A DNA stretch of 64,000 nt, from the NCBI GenBank assembly GCA_001298545.1, contig LJCX01000025.1:186001-250000 (forward strand). The letters are read 5' to 3'. Below the pieces are notes generated by a model. It had not been told where the DNA came from, searched no databases, and was given only the letters and a program-made list of their open reading frames with translations. Shown here in pieces: positions 1 through 11,522 of this stretch. The DNA comes from Actinobacteria bacterium OV320 (GTDB taxonomy: Bacteria; Actinomycetota; Actinomycetes; Streptomycetales; Streptomycetaceae). Position numbers and translations under genes: made by a program. The stretch's first letter is position 1. Each line of letters opens with the position of its first letter.

Positions 1-7
1 ACCTCCC

Positions 8-1462
8 GTGGCCCCCGCCGTACCACCCACCCCACCGGTCCCGCTCGCCGCTCTGCTGGCCCGCGAGGACCTCGCCCTGCGGCAGATCGCCGGGCCCGCC
101 GATCCCGGCACCGTGCTGCACGGGGCACACACCTCGGAGATGGCCGACCCGTACCCGTATCTGCTGGGCGGCGAGCTGCTGCTGACGGCCGGCGTGCACA
201 TCCCGGAGGCGGCCGGGTCGGGAACCTACTTCGACGACTACGTCTCGCGGATCGTCGCGGCGGGCGGCGCGGCGCTCGGGTTCGGGCTCGCGCCGGTGCA
301 CGACACCGTGCCGAGGGCGCTGGTCGCCGCCTGCGAGGCGTACGAGCTGCCGCTCCTGGAGGTGCCCCCGCAGACGACGTTCTCGGCCGTGGCCCGCGCG
401 GTCTGGCAGCTGATGGAACGGGCCCGCACCGCCGAGCTGCGCCGGGTGACGGAGGCCCAGCAGAGCCTCGCGGCCGCCGCCTCCCGCCCGGACCCGGTCC
501 CGTCCGTCCTGCGGCAGCTCGCCCAGCGGGTCGGGGGGCGCGCGGTGCTGTACGGCCCGGAGGGGACGGAGATCGCGGGGGCGGGAAGGACGTCCGCGGA
601 CGCCCCCCTCGCCGGGCTCGCCCGCCTCCTCCTCTCCCGCGCCTCCGCCACCGCCAGCGACACCGCCCCCGACGGGACCCAGCTCGCCGCCTACGCGCTC
701 GGCGCGGGCCGCGGATTCGTGCTCGGGGTGGCGGCCCCCCGGCGTGACCCCGGTGACCACACCATCGCCTCCGTCGCCGCCGTCCTGCTCTCGCTCCTCA
801 CCGGCGAGCACCAGAGCGGCTCGGGGGCGGCCCGCTCGTCGGCGCTCGTGCGGCTGCTGCTGGGGGCCGCGGCCGCCGAGGTGGCCCCGCTGCTGGGGGG
901 CGACCGGTGGCTCGTCGTGCACGCCCGTCCGGACGCGCAGGCCGTCGACCCGGTGGCGGCCTCCGCGCTGGGCGCCGGCCTCGGATCACCGCTGGTCGAC
1001 CTCGCGCACGACGTCGTACGGGTCCTCGTCCCGGCCGACGGCCCGCCGCAGCCGCAGCCGGGCTGGACCCTCGGCGTCAGCGCGGACGCGGCCCCCGCCG
1101 ACTGGACGGCCGCCGACGCGCAGGCGGCCCGCGCGCTGGCCCGGGCGCGCGCCACCCGCACGGCGCTCGTCCGGCACGGCTCCGGGGCCGGACTGCGGGA
1201 CCTGGTGCCCGACGACGAGGCCCGGGCCCACGCCCGGGCGCTCCTCGCCCCGATCCGGGCGAGCGCAGCGAGCGCCGCGCTGCTCGAGACGCTGCGCACC
1301 TGGCTCTCGCTGCACGGCAGTTGGGACCGTACGGCGGTGGCGCTGTCCGTGCACCGCAACACCGTGCGGCAGCGGATCGCCCGCTGCGCGGCCCTGTTGG
1401 GGACCGACCTGGACGATCCGGACGTCCGGATGGAGCTGTGGTTCTCGCTGAAACAACAGTGA
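8..1462 (+). CDS. PucR-family transcriptional regulator
   Basis: 484 aa from a GTG at the very edge of the window, so a start slightly upstream cannot be excluded. The N-terminal part (about residues 10-130) has the PucR ligand-sensing pattern, with the stretch LLGGELLLTAGVHIP. The C-terminal 60 residues form the PucR helix-turn-helix, with TAVALSVHRNTVRQRI followed by LGTDLDDPDVRMELWFSL. The central part is alanine-rich and GAF-like at best. Family members activate or repress purine, amino-acid or polyamine catabolism genes. The inducer here is unknown, and the acyl-CoA genes nearby are separated from it by genes on the other strand. Its stop lies about 60 bp before the next gene on the same strand. 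Confidence 0.85.
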   Translation: MAPAVPPTPPVPLAALLAREDLALRQIAGPADPGTVLHGAHTSEMADPYPYLLGGELLLTAGVHIPEAAGSGTYFDDYVSRIVAAGGAALGFGLAPVHDTVPRALVAACEAYELPLLEVPPQTTFSAVARAVWQLMERARTAELRRVTEAQQSLAAAASRPDPVPSVLRQLAQRVGGRAVLYGPEGTEIAGAGRTSADAPLAGLARLLLSRASATASDTAPDGTQLAAYALGAGRGFVLGVAAPRRDPGDHTIASVAAVLLSLLTGEHQSGSGAARSSALVRLLLGAAAAEVAPLLGGDRWLVVHARPDAQAVDPVAASALGAGLGSPLVDLAHDVVRVLVPADGPPQPQPGWTLGVSADAAPADWTAADAQAARALARARATRTALVRHGSGAGLRDLVPDDEARAHARALLAPIRASAASAALLETLRTWLSLHGSWDRTAVALSVHRNTVRQRIARCAALLGTDLDDPDVRMELWFSLKQQ

Positions 1463-1519
1463 GTGACGCGTGTCCCAGCGTCCGGAACTGCACAGACGCG
1501 CACCGCCCGCTGCCTCACA

Positions 1520-2320
1520 ATGGAAACCATGCCGATACCCGGGACGCCCAGCCGCGCCGAACTCGTCGACCACCTCGTCAGAACCCGTATCGCCGGGGAC
1601 GTCGCCACGCCCCGCGAGAACAACCTCTCCCACTACCGCCAGCTCGCCAACGGTGTCCGCAACTTCTGGCTCGGCCTGGAACTCGGCGACCGCTGGACCG
1701 ACGAGCAGGACGTGCTCGCGGTGATGGCGGAGCGGGTCGGTGTGAACGACGATCCCGAGTTCCGCTACGGCCAGGACACCATCGACCCCGAGCTGACGGT
1801 CGACGGCCTGGACCGGCTCGCGGCCCGGCTGCGCAAAGCGGCCGAAGGACGGCAGCGGGTCCTCTTCGCCACCGGCCACCCCGGTGGTCTCCTCGACGTG
1901 CACCGCGCCACCGCCGCCGCCCTGCGCGCGGCCGGCTGCGAGATCGTCGTCATCCCGGAGGGGCTCCAGACGGACGAGGGGTACGTCTGGCAGCTGGCCG
2001 ACGTGGCGGTCCTCGAACACGGCGCCACGCTCTGGCACACCCACTCGGGCGAGCCGATGAAGGCCATCCTCACCGCGCTCGAACGCGAGGGCCGGCCGCT
2101 GCCCGACCTGGTCGTCGCCGACCACGGCTGGGCGGGCTACGCCGGGCAGCACGGCGTCGACTCCGTCGGTTACGCCGACTGCAACGACCCCGCGCTGTTC
2201 ATCGCCGAGTCGGAGGGCACCGTCCAGGTCGCGGTCCCCCTCGACGACCACGTCGTCAGCCCGCGTCACTACGACGTGATGACGGCGTACCTGCTGGCGG
2301 AGGCGGGACTGACCGACTAG
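1520..2320 (+). CDS. Conserved phosphatase-like protein
   Basis: About 266 aa. The chosen ATG gives METMPIPG; the second ATG at 1529 is equally possible, and neither has a clear Shine-Dalgarno sequence. The protein has conserved blocks: PRENNLSHYRQLANGVRNFWLGLELGDRW near the N-terminus (about residues 25-55), an ATGHPGGLLDVH loop, VVIPEGLQTDEG and VVADHGWAGYAG. I recall close Streptomyces homologues being labelled simply phosphatase, but I see no standard HAD or histidine-phosphatase motif. The GHPGG and DHGW loops could be metal or phosphate binding (inference). It is soluble, with no signal peptide. Confidence 0.6.
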   Translation: METMPIPGTPSRAELVDHLVRTRIAGDVATPRENNLSHYRQLANGVRNFWLGLELGDRWTDEQDVLAVMAERVGVNDDPEFRYGQDTIDPELTVDGLDRLAARLRKAAEGRQRVLFATGHPGGLLDVHRATAAALRAAGCEIVVIPEGLQTDEGYVWQLADVAVLEHGATLWHTHSGEPMKAILTALEREGRPLPDLVVADHGWAGYAGQHGVDSVGYADCNDPALFIAESEGTVQVAVPLDDHVVSPRHYDVMTAYLLAEAGLTD

Positions 2321-2375
2321 GGCCCGCCCGGCCGGGGGAGGGATCCCCAAGGCCTCCGGGGAGGGATCCCCCGGA

Positions 2376-2401
2376 GGCGCCGCACGCGCGGGTGCGGCGC
2401 C
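2376..2401. terminator. Bidirectional hairpin terminator
   Basis: A perfect 10-bp stem (GGCGCCGCAC / GTGCGGCGCC) with a 6-base loop lies between two convergent genes, the phosphatase-like gene and tesB. There is no T-tract, as is usual in Streptomyces. Confidence 0.6.
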
Positions 2402-2407
2402 GGGTGC

Positions 2408-3280
2408 TCAGTCGCCCCGGGGGGCGCGGACCACACCCTCCTGGATCACCGAGACGGCGAGCCGCCCGTCCTGGGTGTAGATGCGGGCCTGGCCGAGGCC
2501 CCGGCCGCCGTGCGCGGAGGGCGACTCCTGGTCGTAGAGGAGCCACTCGTCGGCGCGGAACGGGCGGTGGAACCACATCGCGTGGTCCAGGGACGCCCCC
2601 ACCACGTCACCGACCGCCCAGCCGCCGCGCCCGTGCGCGAGCAGGACCGAGTCGAGGAGCGTCATGTCGGAGACGTAGGTGGCGAGGACGACGTGCAGGA
2701 GAGGGTCGTCGGCCAGCTTGCCGTTGGCGCGGAACCAGACCTGGGAGTGCGGCTCGCGCGGCGCGCCGAACCGGCCGTACGGCGGCTCGTCGACATAGCG
2801 CAGATCGACCGCCTCACGGGCCTCCAGGAACCTCTCGACGACCTCGGGATCGAGGTGGGCGTAGCCGCGCAGCCGTTCCTCGGAGGTCGGCAGCGTGGCC
2901 GGGTCCGGGGCGGGCGGCATGGGGGTCTGGTGGTCGAAGCCCTCCTCGTACCGCTGGAAGGAGGCGGACAGCGCGAAGATCGGCTGTCCGTGCTGGACGG
3001 CGACGACGCGGCGCGCGGTGAAGGACCGGCCGTCGTTCATCCGGTCGACCGTGTAGACGATGGGCGCGCCCGGGTCGCCCATGCGCAGGAAGTACGCGTG
3101 CAGGGAGTGGGCGAGCCGGTCCTCGGGGACCGTCCGTCCGGCGGCGACCAGTGCCTGCGCCGCCACCTGCCCGCCGAAGACGCGCGGGACGACGGCGGAG
3201 CGGGACCGGCCGCGGAAGATGTTCTCCTCGATCTGCTCGATGTCGAGCAGATCGAGGAGATCCTGTAGTGCCTGGCTCAT
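2408..3280 (-). CDS. tesB: Acyl-CoA thioesterase II
   Basis: 290 aa, the normal length for TesB. It hydrolyses medium- and long-chain acyl-CoA to free acid and CoA in the cytoplasm. The double-hotdog organisation is visible: N-terminal half with FGGQVAAQALVAAGRTV and HSLHAYFLRMGD, second half with ATYVSDMTLLDSVLLAHG and SLDHAMWFHRPFRADEWLLYDQESPSAHGGRGLGQARIY. The characteristic SLDHAMWFH and the D/Q-bearing loops are present. It starts 36 bp after the stop of the upstream acyl-CoA dehydrogenase on the same strand, so the two probably form an operon for beta-oxidation or CoA recycling. Confidence 0.93.
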   Translation of the reverse strand: MSQALQDLLDLLDIEQIEENIFRGRSRSAVVPRVFGGQVAAQALVAAGRTVPEDRLAHSLHAYFLRMGDPGAPIVYTVDRMNDGRSFTARRVVAVQHGQPIFALSASFQRYEEGFDHQTPMPPAPDPATLPTSEERLRGYAHLDPEVVERFLEAREAVDLRYVDEPPYGRFGAPREPHSQVWFRANGKLADDPLLHVVLATYVSDMTLLDSVLLAHGRGGWAVGDVVGASLDHAMWFHRPFRADEWLLYDQESPSAHGGRGLGQARIYTQDGRLAVSVIQEGVVRAPRGD

Positions 3281-3316
3281 GGCATCTAGTTGTAGCGGCC
3301 CGTAGTTGCGGGCTGC

Positions 3317-4474
3317 TTACAGACCCATGTCCTTCGCGATGATCGACTTCATGATCTCGCTGGTGCCGCCGTAGATGCGGTTGACGCGGTTGTCCGCGTA
3401 CAGGCGGGCGATCGGGTACTCGTTCATGAACCCGTAGCCGCCGTGCAGCTGGAGGCAGCGGTCGATCACCCGGTGGGCGACCTCGGTGCAGAACAGCTTG
3501 GCGCTGGCGGCCTCGGCCGGGGTCAGCTCGCCCGCGTCCAGGGCCTCCGTGGCGCGGTCGGCGACGGCCTCGGCCGCGTCCACCTCGGCCTGGCAGGCGG
3601 CCAGCTCGAACTTGGTGTTCTGGAAGGACGCGACGGTCTGGCCGAAGACGACACGGTCCTGCACGTACTGCTTGGCGAACCGGACGGCGGCCTTGGCCTG
3701 CGCGTAGGCGCCGAAGGCGATGCCCCAGCGCTCGGAGGCGAGGTTGTGGCCGAGGTAGTAGAAGCCCTTGTTCTCCTCGCCGAGGAGGTCCTCGACAGGC
3801 ACCTTGACGTCGACGAACGCCAGCTCGGCGGTGTCGGAGGTCTTCAGGCCGAGCTTGTCGAGCTTGCGGCCGACGCTGTAGCCCTCGGCCTTGGTGTCCA
3901 CCACGAAGAGGGAGATGCCGTGGCGGCGGTCCTCCTTGGTGGGCGCGTCGGTGCGGGCGCAGACGATCATGCGGTCGGCGTGCACACCGCCGGTGATGAA
4001 GGTCTTGGCGCCGTTGAGGACGTAGTGCGTGCCGTCCTCGGAGAGCTTGGCGGTGGTCTTCATGCCCGCGAGGTCGGAGCCGGTGCCCGGCTCGGTCATC
4101 GCGATCGCCCACATCTCCTCGCCGGAGACGAACTTCGGCAGGTACTTCTTCTTCTGCTCGTCGTTGGCCAGCAGCTTGATGTAGGGCAGGCCGAGCAGCA
4201 CGTGCACACCGGAGCCGCCGAAGGAGACGCCCGCGCGGGCGGTCTCCTCGTACAGCACGGCCTCGAACTTGTACGAGTCGATGCCGGCGCCGCCGTACTC
4301 CTCGTCGACGCGGATGCCGAAGACGCCGAGCTCGGCGAGCTTGTAGTAGAAGTCGCGCGGCGCCTGGCCGGCCGCGAACCACTCGTCGTAGACGGGGACG
4401 ACCTCGGCCTCGATGAAGGCCCGGAGGGTCTCCCGGAACGCCTCGTGATCCTCGTTGAACACCGTACGGCGCAC
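3317..4474 (-). CDS. Acyl-CoA dehydrogenase (LCAD/IVD-like)
   Basis: 385 aa from GTG 4474, preceded by a GAGAGGGG Shine-Dalgarno-like run; upstream in-frame extension to 4567 is low-complexity and unlikely to be coding. FAD-dependent alpha,beta-desaturation of acyl-CoA. It has the N-terminal helical domain, the substrate/FAD signature MTEPGTGSDLAG (about residues 125-136), the beta domain FITGGVHAD, and the C-terminal LHGGYGFMNEYPIARLYAD and YGGTSEIMKSI. Glycine replaces the MCAD-type catalytic Glu in the xGTSE motif, while a Glu is present in ASERWGIA, the arrangement known from LCAD and isovaleryl-CoA dehydrogenase. It resembles the dehydrogenase encoded beside accD1 in S. coelicolor (SCO2774 from memory). 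Confidence 0.92.
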   Translation of the reverse strand: MRRTVFNEDHEAFRETLRAFIEAEVVPVYDEWFAAGQAPRDFYYKLAELGVFGIRVDEEYGGAGIDSYKFEAVLYEETARAGVSFGGSGVHVLLGLPYIKLLANDEQKKKYLPKFVSGEEMWAIAMTEPGTGSDLAGMKTTAKLSEDGTHYVLNGAKTFITGGVHADRMIVCARTDAPTKEDRRHGISLFVVDTKAEGYSVGRKLDKLGLKTSDTAELAFVDVKVPVEDLLGEENKGFYYLGHNLASERWGIAFGAYAQAKAAVRFAKQYVQDRVVFGQTVASFQNTKFELAACQAEVDAAEAVADRATEALDAGELTPAEAASAKLFCTEVAHRVIDRCLQLHGGYGFMNEYPIARLYADNRVNRIYGGTSEIMKSIIAKDMGL

Positions 4475-4643
4475 CGCCGGCCCCTCTCTGCGCCTAAGCC
4501 GGCGCCGCTCTCGCGGATGTGGTTGCTCGCCGTCGGGGTGCTCAATCGGTGATTGCGGCCGACCCATGGCTAAGCGCTTGCTCAGAGAACAACCGTACCG
4601 GCGAGTACGAAGAGCGTCCAGGGTGGAGCGGGGGTAACGCTCG

Positions 4644-5237
4644 TCACTCCACGGCCGCCGCGAACGCCCCCCTGGCCATCCGGTGCAGGAGGGCCGCGGT
4701 GGCCGCGCGGCCCGGCAGGGAACCCGGTCGGCCGAGGTGTGGGGTGGAGTTCAGCAGACCGAAGACGGAGTGCACCGCGGAACGGGCGGTCGGCTCGGCG
4801 AGGCCCGGATACACGGCACGCAGGGCCTCCACCCACAGTTCGACGTACTGCCGCTGGAGCTGGCGGACCAGCTTGCGGTCGCTGTCACGGAGGCGGTCCA
4901 GCTCACGGTCGTGCAGGGTGATCAGAGGACGGTCGTCGAGGGCGAAGTCGATGTGGCCCTCGACGAGCGAGTCGAGGAACGCCTCGGGCGATACGCCGTC
5001 GGCCTCCGCCAGGCGCAGCTTCGCTCCGGTCAGCAGCCGGCCGCTGATGCCGACCAGCAGCTCGGCGAGCATCGCGTCCTTGCCCGGGAAGTGCCGGTAG
5101 AGCCCCGGCCCGCTGATGCCGACGGCGGCGCCTATCTCGTCCACCCCCACGCCGTGGAACCCGCGCTCGGCGAACAGCCGCGCGGCCTCCCTGAGGATCT
5201 GCTCGCGACGGGTGGGGGCGTCGGTTCTCGTGGCCAT
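4644..5237 (-). CDS. TetR-family repressor of the acyl-CoA operon
   Basis: 197 aa. The N-terminal TetR helix-turn-helix lies at about residues 10-55 (REQILREAARLFAERGFHGVGVDEIGAAVGISGPGLYRHFPGK). The C-terminal domain, with VYPGLAEPTARSAVHSVFGLLNSTPHLGR, is of the type found in TetR proteins controlling acyl-CoA metabolism. It is divergent from accD1 with a 96-bp intergenic region that contains two palindromes of the GTTAACG-type. The simplest reading is that it represses itself and the accD1-acdH operon, and is relieved by an acyl-CoA intermediate (inference from context). Confidence 0.9.
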   Translation of the reverse strand: MATRTDAPTRREQILREAARLFAERGFHGVGVDEIGAAVGISGPGLYRHFPGKDAMLAELLVGISGRLLTGAKLRLAEADGVSPEAFLDSLVEGHIDFALDDRPLITLHDRELDRLRDSDRKLVRQLQRQYVELWVEALRAVYPGLAEPTARSAVHSVFGLLNSTPHLGRPGSLPGRAATAALLHRMARGAFAAAVE

Positions 5238-5259
5238 GAAGGCAATTCTAGACAGGGAG

Positions 5260-5275
5260 GTTAGCGGTCGTTAAC
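5260..5275. promoter_or_regulatory. TetR operator half of a tandem pair, site 1
   Basis: GTTAGCGGTCGTTAAC is a near-palindrome (GTTAnCG / CGnTAAC) located 22 bp upstream of the TetR start codon. It shares its pattern with a second copy 28 bp away, as expected for an autoregulatory operator in a divergent promoter region. Confidence 0.6.
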
Positions 5276-5287
5276 CTGATGGAAATG

Positions 5288-5303
5288 GTTAACGCTCATT
5301 AAC
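5288..5303. promoter_or_regulatory. TetR operator, site 2
   Basis: GTTAACGCTCATTAAC is the second GTTAAC-type inverted repeat, 30 bp before the accD1 start. It is well placed to overlap the accD1 promoter. Confidence 0.6.
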
Positions 5304-5333
5304 AGTCGATCACTGGGTGAGGGGACCGCAAGG

Positions 5334-6950
5334 ATGGAGCAGGCACCGGAGCTGACGAGCGCGGCAGACCCCGCGTCGGAGGCCTGGCGGGCCAACGAGG
5401 CGGCGCACCGCGCACTCGTCGACGAGCTGCGCGGCAAGCTGGCCGCGGCCCGGCTGGGGGGCGGGGAGAAGGCGAGGGCGCGGCATACCGCGCGCGGGAA
5501 GCTGTTGCCCCGGGACCGGGTCGACACCCTCCTGGACCCGGGTTCGCCCTTCCTGGAGCTCGCCCCCCTCGCCGCCGACGGCATGTACGAGGGGCAGGCC
5601 CCGGCGGCCGGGGTCATCGCCGGGATCGGGCGGGTCGGCGGGCGCGCGTGCGTGATCGTCGCCAACGACGCCACCGTCAAGGGCGGCACGTACTACCCGA
5701 TGACGGTGAAGAAGCATCTGCGGGCCCAGGAGGTCGCCCTCGAGAACCGGCTGCCCTGTCTGTATCTCGTGGACTCGGGCGGGGCCTTCCTGCCCATGCA
5801 GGACGAGGTGTTCCCGGACCGGGAGCACTTCGGGCGGATCTTCTACAACCAGGCCCGGATGTCCGGGGCCGGGATCCCGCAGATCGCCGCGGTGCTGGGC
5901 TCGTGCACGGCCGGCGGGGCCTACGTCCCGGCCATGAGCGACGAGGCCGTCATCGTCCGCGGCCAGGGCACGATCTTCCTGGGCGGGCCTCCGCTGGTGA
6001 AGGCCGCCACCGGCGAGGTCGTCACCGCGGAGGAGCTGGGCGGCGGCGAGGTGCACGCGCGGGTGTCCGGCGTGACCGACCACCTCGCGGAGGACGACGC
6101 GCACGCGCTGCGGATCGTCCGCAACATCGTCGGCACACTCCCCGCGCGCGGGCCGCTGCCCTGGGAGGTGCGGCCGTCCGTCGAACCGAAGGTCGACCCC
6201 TACGGGCTGTACGGCGCGGTGCCCGTCGACTCCCGCACCCCCTACGACGCGCGCGAGGTCATCGCGCGCGTGGTCGACGGCTCCCGCTTCGCGGAGTTCA
6301 AGTCCGAGTTCGGGCAGACCCTGGTCACCGGCTTCGCCCGGATCCACGGCCACCCGGTCGGCATCGTCGCCAACAACGGCATCCTGTTCTCCGAGTCCGC
6401 CCAGAAGGGCGCCCACTTCATCGAGCTGTGCGACCAGCGCGGGATCCCGCTGGTGTTCCTCCAGAACATCTCCGGGTTCATGGTCGGCCGGGACTACGAG
6501 GCCGGCGGCATCGCCAAGCACGGCGCCAAGATGGTGACGGCCGTGGCCTGCACGCGCGTGCCGAAGCTGACGGTCGTCGTCGGCGGGTCGTACGGCGCCG
6601 GGAACTACTCCATGTGCGGCCGGGCCTACTCGCCCCGCTTCCTGTGGATGTGGCCGGGCGCCAAGATCTCCGTCATGGGCGGTGAGCAGGCCGCCTCCGT
6701 CCTCGCGACCGTCAAGCGGGACCAGCTCGAGGCGCGGGGCCAGGAGTGGCCCGCGGACGAGGAAGAGGCCTTCAAAGCACCGGTCCGGCAGCAGTACGAG
6801 CGCCAGGGCAACGCCTACTACGCCACCGCCCGCCTCTGGGACGACGGCGTCATCGACCCGCTGGAGACCCGGCAGGTACTGGGCCTCGCCCTGACCGCCT
6901 GTGCCCATGCGCCGCTGGGTGAACCCCAGTTCGGCGTCTTCCGGATGTGA
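5334..6950 (+). CDS. accD1: Acyl-CoA carboxylase carboxyltransferase (beta) subunit
   Basis: 538 aa, ATG start with AAGG just upstream. This is the carboxyltransferase subunit of a biotin-dependent acyl-CoA carboxylase, moving CO2 from carboxybiotin to an acyl-CoA. Two crotonase-like halves are visible: N-terminal [36 protein letters not shown] with [16 protein letters not shown], and C-terminal [42 protein letters not shown] with [25 protein letters not shown]. These blocks are the ones seen in methylcrotonyl-CoA carboxylase beta. Together with HMG-CoA lyase downstream this points to leucine degradation, although family annotation in S. coelicolor is acetyl/propionyl-CoA carboxylase. It is the first gene of a four-gene operon. 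Confidence 0.93.
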   Translation: MEQAPELTSAADPASEAWRANEAAHRALVDELRGKLAAARLGGGEKARARHTARGKLLPRDRVDTLLDPGSPFLELAPLAADGMYEGQAPAAGVIAGIGRVGGRACVIVANDATVKGGTYYPMTVKKHLRAQEVALENRLPCLYLVDSGGAFLPMQDEVFPDREHFGRIFYNQARMSGAGIPQIAAVLGSCTAGGAYVPAMSDEAVIVRGQGTIFLGGPPLVKAATGEVVTAEELGGGEVHARVSGVTDHLAEDDAHALRIVRNIVGTLPARGPLPWEVRPSVEPKVDPYGLYGAVPVDSRTPYDAREVIARVVDGSRFAEFKSEFGQTLVTGFARIHGHPVGIVANNGILFSESAQKGAHFIELCDQRGIPLVFLQNISGFMVGRDYEAGGIAKHGAKMVTAVACTRVPKLTVVVGGSYGAGNYSMCGRAYSPRFLWMWPGAKISVMGGEQAASVLATVKRDQLEARGQEWPADEEEAFKAPVRQQYERQGNAYYATARLWDDGVIDPLETRQVLGLALTACAHAPLGEPQFGVFRM

Positions 6951-6961
6951 GGAGGGGAGCA

Positions 6962-9006
<2,045 letters not shown>

Positions 9007-9010
<4 letters not shown>

Positions 9011-9957
9011 CACTTCCCATGGCCGTACCGGCCGAGGGCCTTCCCGCGCGGGTGCGCATCCACGAGGTGGGCGCGCGCGACGGCCTCCAGAACGAGAAGT
9101 CGGCCGTTCCGACGGCCGTCAAGGCGGAGTTCGTCCACCGTCTCGCCGACGCGGGCCTCACCACCATCGAGGCCACCAGCTTCGTCCACCCGGACTGGGT
9201 GCCCCAACTCGCCGACGCCGAGGAGCTGTTCCCGCTGGTGCGCGACCTCGGGGTGGACCTTCCGGTCCTCGTGCCGAACGAGCGCGGCCTGGACCGGGCC
9301 CTGTCCCTGGGCGCCCGCCGGGTCGCCGTCTTCGCCAGCGCCACGGAGTCCTTCGCCAAGGCCAACCTCAACCGCTCGGTGGACGAGGTGCTGGCGATGT
9401 CCGAGCCGGTGGTGGCCCGCGCCAAGGCGCAGGACGTGCATGTGCGCGGCTACCTCTCCATGTGCTTCGGCGATCCGTGGGAGGGCGCGGTCCCGGTGGA
9501 CCATGTCGTCCGGGTCTGCCGGGCCCTGCTCGACCTGGGCTGCGACGAGCTGAGCCTGGGCGACACGATCGGCGTGGCCACCCCGGGTCACGTCCGGGCC
9601 CTGCTGACCGCGCTGAACGAACAGGGCGTGCCGACGGGCGCGCTGGGCGTGCACTTCCACGACACGTACGGCCAGGCGCTCGCCAACACCCTCGCCGCGC
9701 TCCAGCACGGCGTCACCACCGTCGACTCCTCGGCGGGCGGACTCGGCGGCTGCCCGTACGCCAAGTCCGCCACCGGCAATCTCGCCACCGAAGACCTTGT
9801 GTGGATGCTGCGGGGCCTCGGCATCGACACGGGGGTGGACCTCGGCCGTCTCGTCGCCACGAGCGAGTGGATGGCCGGCCGACTGGGCCGACCCAGCCCT
9901 TCCCGCACCGTCCGAGCACTCGGCGGCACAACGACACAGCCCCACAAGGAGCAGTGA
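9007..9957 (+). CDS. hmgL: Hydroxymethylglutaryl-CoA lyase
   Basis: 316 aa from a GTG that overlaps the upstream stop, with AGGAGG five bases before it. Cleaves HMG-CoA to acetoacetate and acetyl-CoA, the last step of leucine degradation. The TIM-barrel signatures are [14 protein letters not shown] at the N-terminus, [18 protein letters not shown] (metal ligands HxH) and the active-site cysteine loop [15 protein letters not shown]. The C-terminal tail of about 30 residues looks like a variable extension. Tight coupling with the carboxylase supports a methylcrotonyl-CoA to HMG-CoA route, but the intervening methylglutaconyl-CoA hydratase is not encoded in this window. Confidence 0.95.
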
Positions 9958-9963
9958 CCCGAA

Positions 9964-11124
9964 ATGGACCACCGTCTCTCTCCCGAACTGGAAGAACTCC
10001 GCCGCACTGTCGAGGAGTTCGCGCACGACGTGGTCGCGCCCAAGATCGGTGACTTCTACGAGCGGCACGAGTTCCCGTACGAGATCGTCCGCGAGATGGG
10101 CCGTATGGGCCTGTTCGGGCTGCCGTTCCCCGAGGAGCACGGCGGCATGGGCGGCGACTACCTCGCGCTCGGCATCGTCCTGGAGGAACTCGCCCGCGTC
10201 GACTCCTCCGTGGCGATCACCCTGGAGGCCGGCGTCTCGCTGGGCGCCATGCCGATCCATCTCTTCGGTACGCCGGAGCAGAAGCGGGAGTGGCTGCCGC
10301 GGCTGTGCTCCGGCGAGATCCTCGGCGCCTTCGGTCTGACCGAGCCGGACGGCGGCTCGGACGCGGGCGCGACGCGTACGACGGCCCGGCTCGACCCCGA
10401 GACGGACGAGTGGGTGATCAACGGCACCAAGTGCTTCATCACCAACTCGGGCACGGACATCACGGGGCTGGTCACGGTCACGGCGGTGACCGGCCGGGGG
10501 CCGGACGGCCGGCCGCTGATCTCGGCGATCATCGTCCCGTCCGGCACGCCGGGCTTCACGGTCGCGAGCCCGTACTCGAAGGTCGGCTGGAACGCCTCCG
10601 ACACCCGTGAGCTGTCCTTCTCCGATGTGCGTGTCCCGGCGGCGAACCTGCTGGGCGAGGAGGGCCGCGGGTACGCGCAGTTCCTGCGGATCCTCGACGA
10701 GGGGCGCATCGCCATCGCGGCGCTGGCGACCGGTCTCGCGCAGGGCTGTGTGGACGAGTCGGTGAAGTACGCGAAGGAACGGCACGCGTTCGGCCGTCCG
10801 ATCGGCGCCAACCAGGCCATCCAGTTCAAGATCGCCGACATGGAGATGAAGGCCCACACGGCCCGCCTCGCCTGGCGGGACGCGGCCTCGCGGCTGGTGG
10901 CCGGCGAACCCTTCAAGAAGGAGGCCGCCGTCGCCAAGCTCTACTCGTCGACGATCGCCGTCGACAACGCCCGCGACGCCACCCAGGTGCACGGCGGCTA
11001 CGGCTTCATGAACGAGTACCCGGTGGCCCGGATGTGGCGCGACTCCAAGATCCTGGAGATCGGGGAGGGCACGAGCGAGGTGCAACGGATGCTGATCGCA
11101 CGTGAGTTGGGGCTGCCCGGCTGA
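9964..11124 (+). CDS. acdH: Acyl-CoA dehydrogenase
   Basis: 386 aa, starting six bases after hmgL. FAD-dependent acyl-CoA dehydrogenase with LPFPEEHGGMGGDYLALGIVLEELARVD, the FAD/substrate motif LTEPDGGSDAGATRT, FITNSGTD and QVHGGYGFMNEYPVARMWRDSKILEIGEGTSEVQRML. The C-terminal motif keeps Glu before GTS (MCAD/SCAD-type catalytic base), whereas human isovaleryl-CoA dehydrogenase has Ala there. It is therefore best called a branched/short-chain acyl-CoA dehydrogenase. Its orthologue in S. coelicolor is, from memory, AcdH (SCO2779). It is the last gene of the operon, followed by a strong hairpin. Confidence 0.93.
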   Translation: MDHRLSPELEELRRTVEEFAHDVVAPKIGDFYERHEFPYEIVREMGRMGLFGLPFPEEHGGMGGDYLALGIVLEELARVDSSVAITLEAGVSLGAMPIHLFGTPEQKREWLPRLCSGEILGAFGLTEPDGGSDAGATRTTARLDPETDEWVINGTKCFITNSGTDITGLVTVTAVTGRGPDGRPLISAIIVPSGTPGFTVASPYSKVGWNASDTRELSFSDVRVPAANLLGEEGRGYAQFLRILDEGRIAIAALATGLAQGCVDESVKYAKERHAFGRPIGANQAIQFKIADMEMKAHTARLAWRDAASRLVAGEPFKKEAAVAKLYSSTIAVDNARDATQVHGGYGFMNEYPVARMWRDSKILEIGEGTSEVQRMLIARELGLPG

Positions 11125-11232
11125 GCCCAGGGAGCCCAGGGCGCGAGGGTGCGCGTTGGGCCACGGCGGCCGTCGGGGGCGCGTTCGCGCGATGGCCTGA
11201 AGTCGGCCTGACATCGCCGACCCGATGCCCAC

Positions 11233-11279
11233 AGGAGGCCGCCCGCACCGCTCGCTCCGGGCCGGTGCGGCGGCCTCCT
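11233..11279 (+). terminator. Terminator of the acyl-CoA operon
   Basis: Stem AGGAGGCCGCC(c)GCACCG pairs with CGGTGCGGCGGCCTCCT, 17 bp with one bulged C and a 12-base loop, about 110 bp after acdH. The rest of the 11125-11522 gap holds no recognisable gene. Its right end carries the iron box and desE promoter. Confidence 0.65.
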
Positions 11280-11454
11280 CGGCATGCTCCGAGGCCGCCC
11301 GACCGCGCTTCACATCCTCAGAACGAGCGGCAACTCCAGGCCCGTTTCAGTCTCCTGACACCCCGTACACCTTTGATCCACAGGACGGGCACAGAAAACG
11401 GGCATGCGTCGAGGCGGGCGTTCCACAATCCCGAACCACCCTCTGGACACGAGC

Positions 11455-11473
11455 TGAGGTTAGGCTAACCTAC
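11455..11473. promoter_or_regulatory. DmdR-type iron box upstream of desE
   Basis: TGAGGTTAGGCTAACCTAC matches 17 of 19 positions of the consensus TTAGGTTAGGCTAACCTAA and lies about 50 bp before the desE start. Iron-loaded DmdR1 repressing such boxes is established for Streptomyces siderophore genes. Confidence 0.88.
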
Positions 11474-11522
11474 GTTCGAACCGTCCTCGGGTGATCCGCC
11501 CCGTCCGAAAGTAGCCAGAGAC

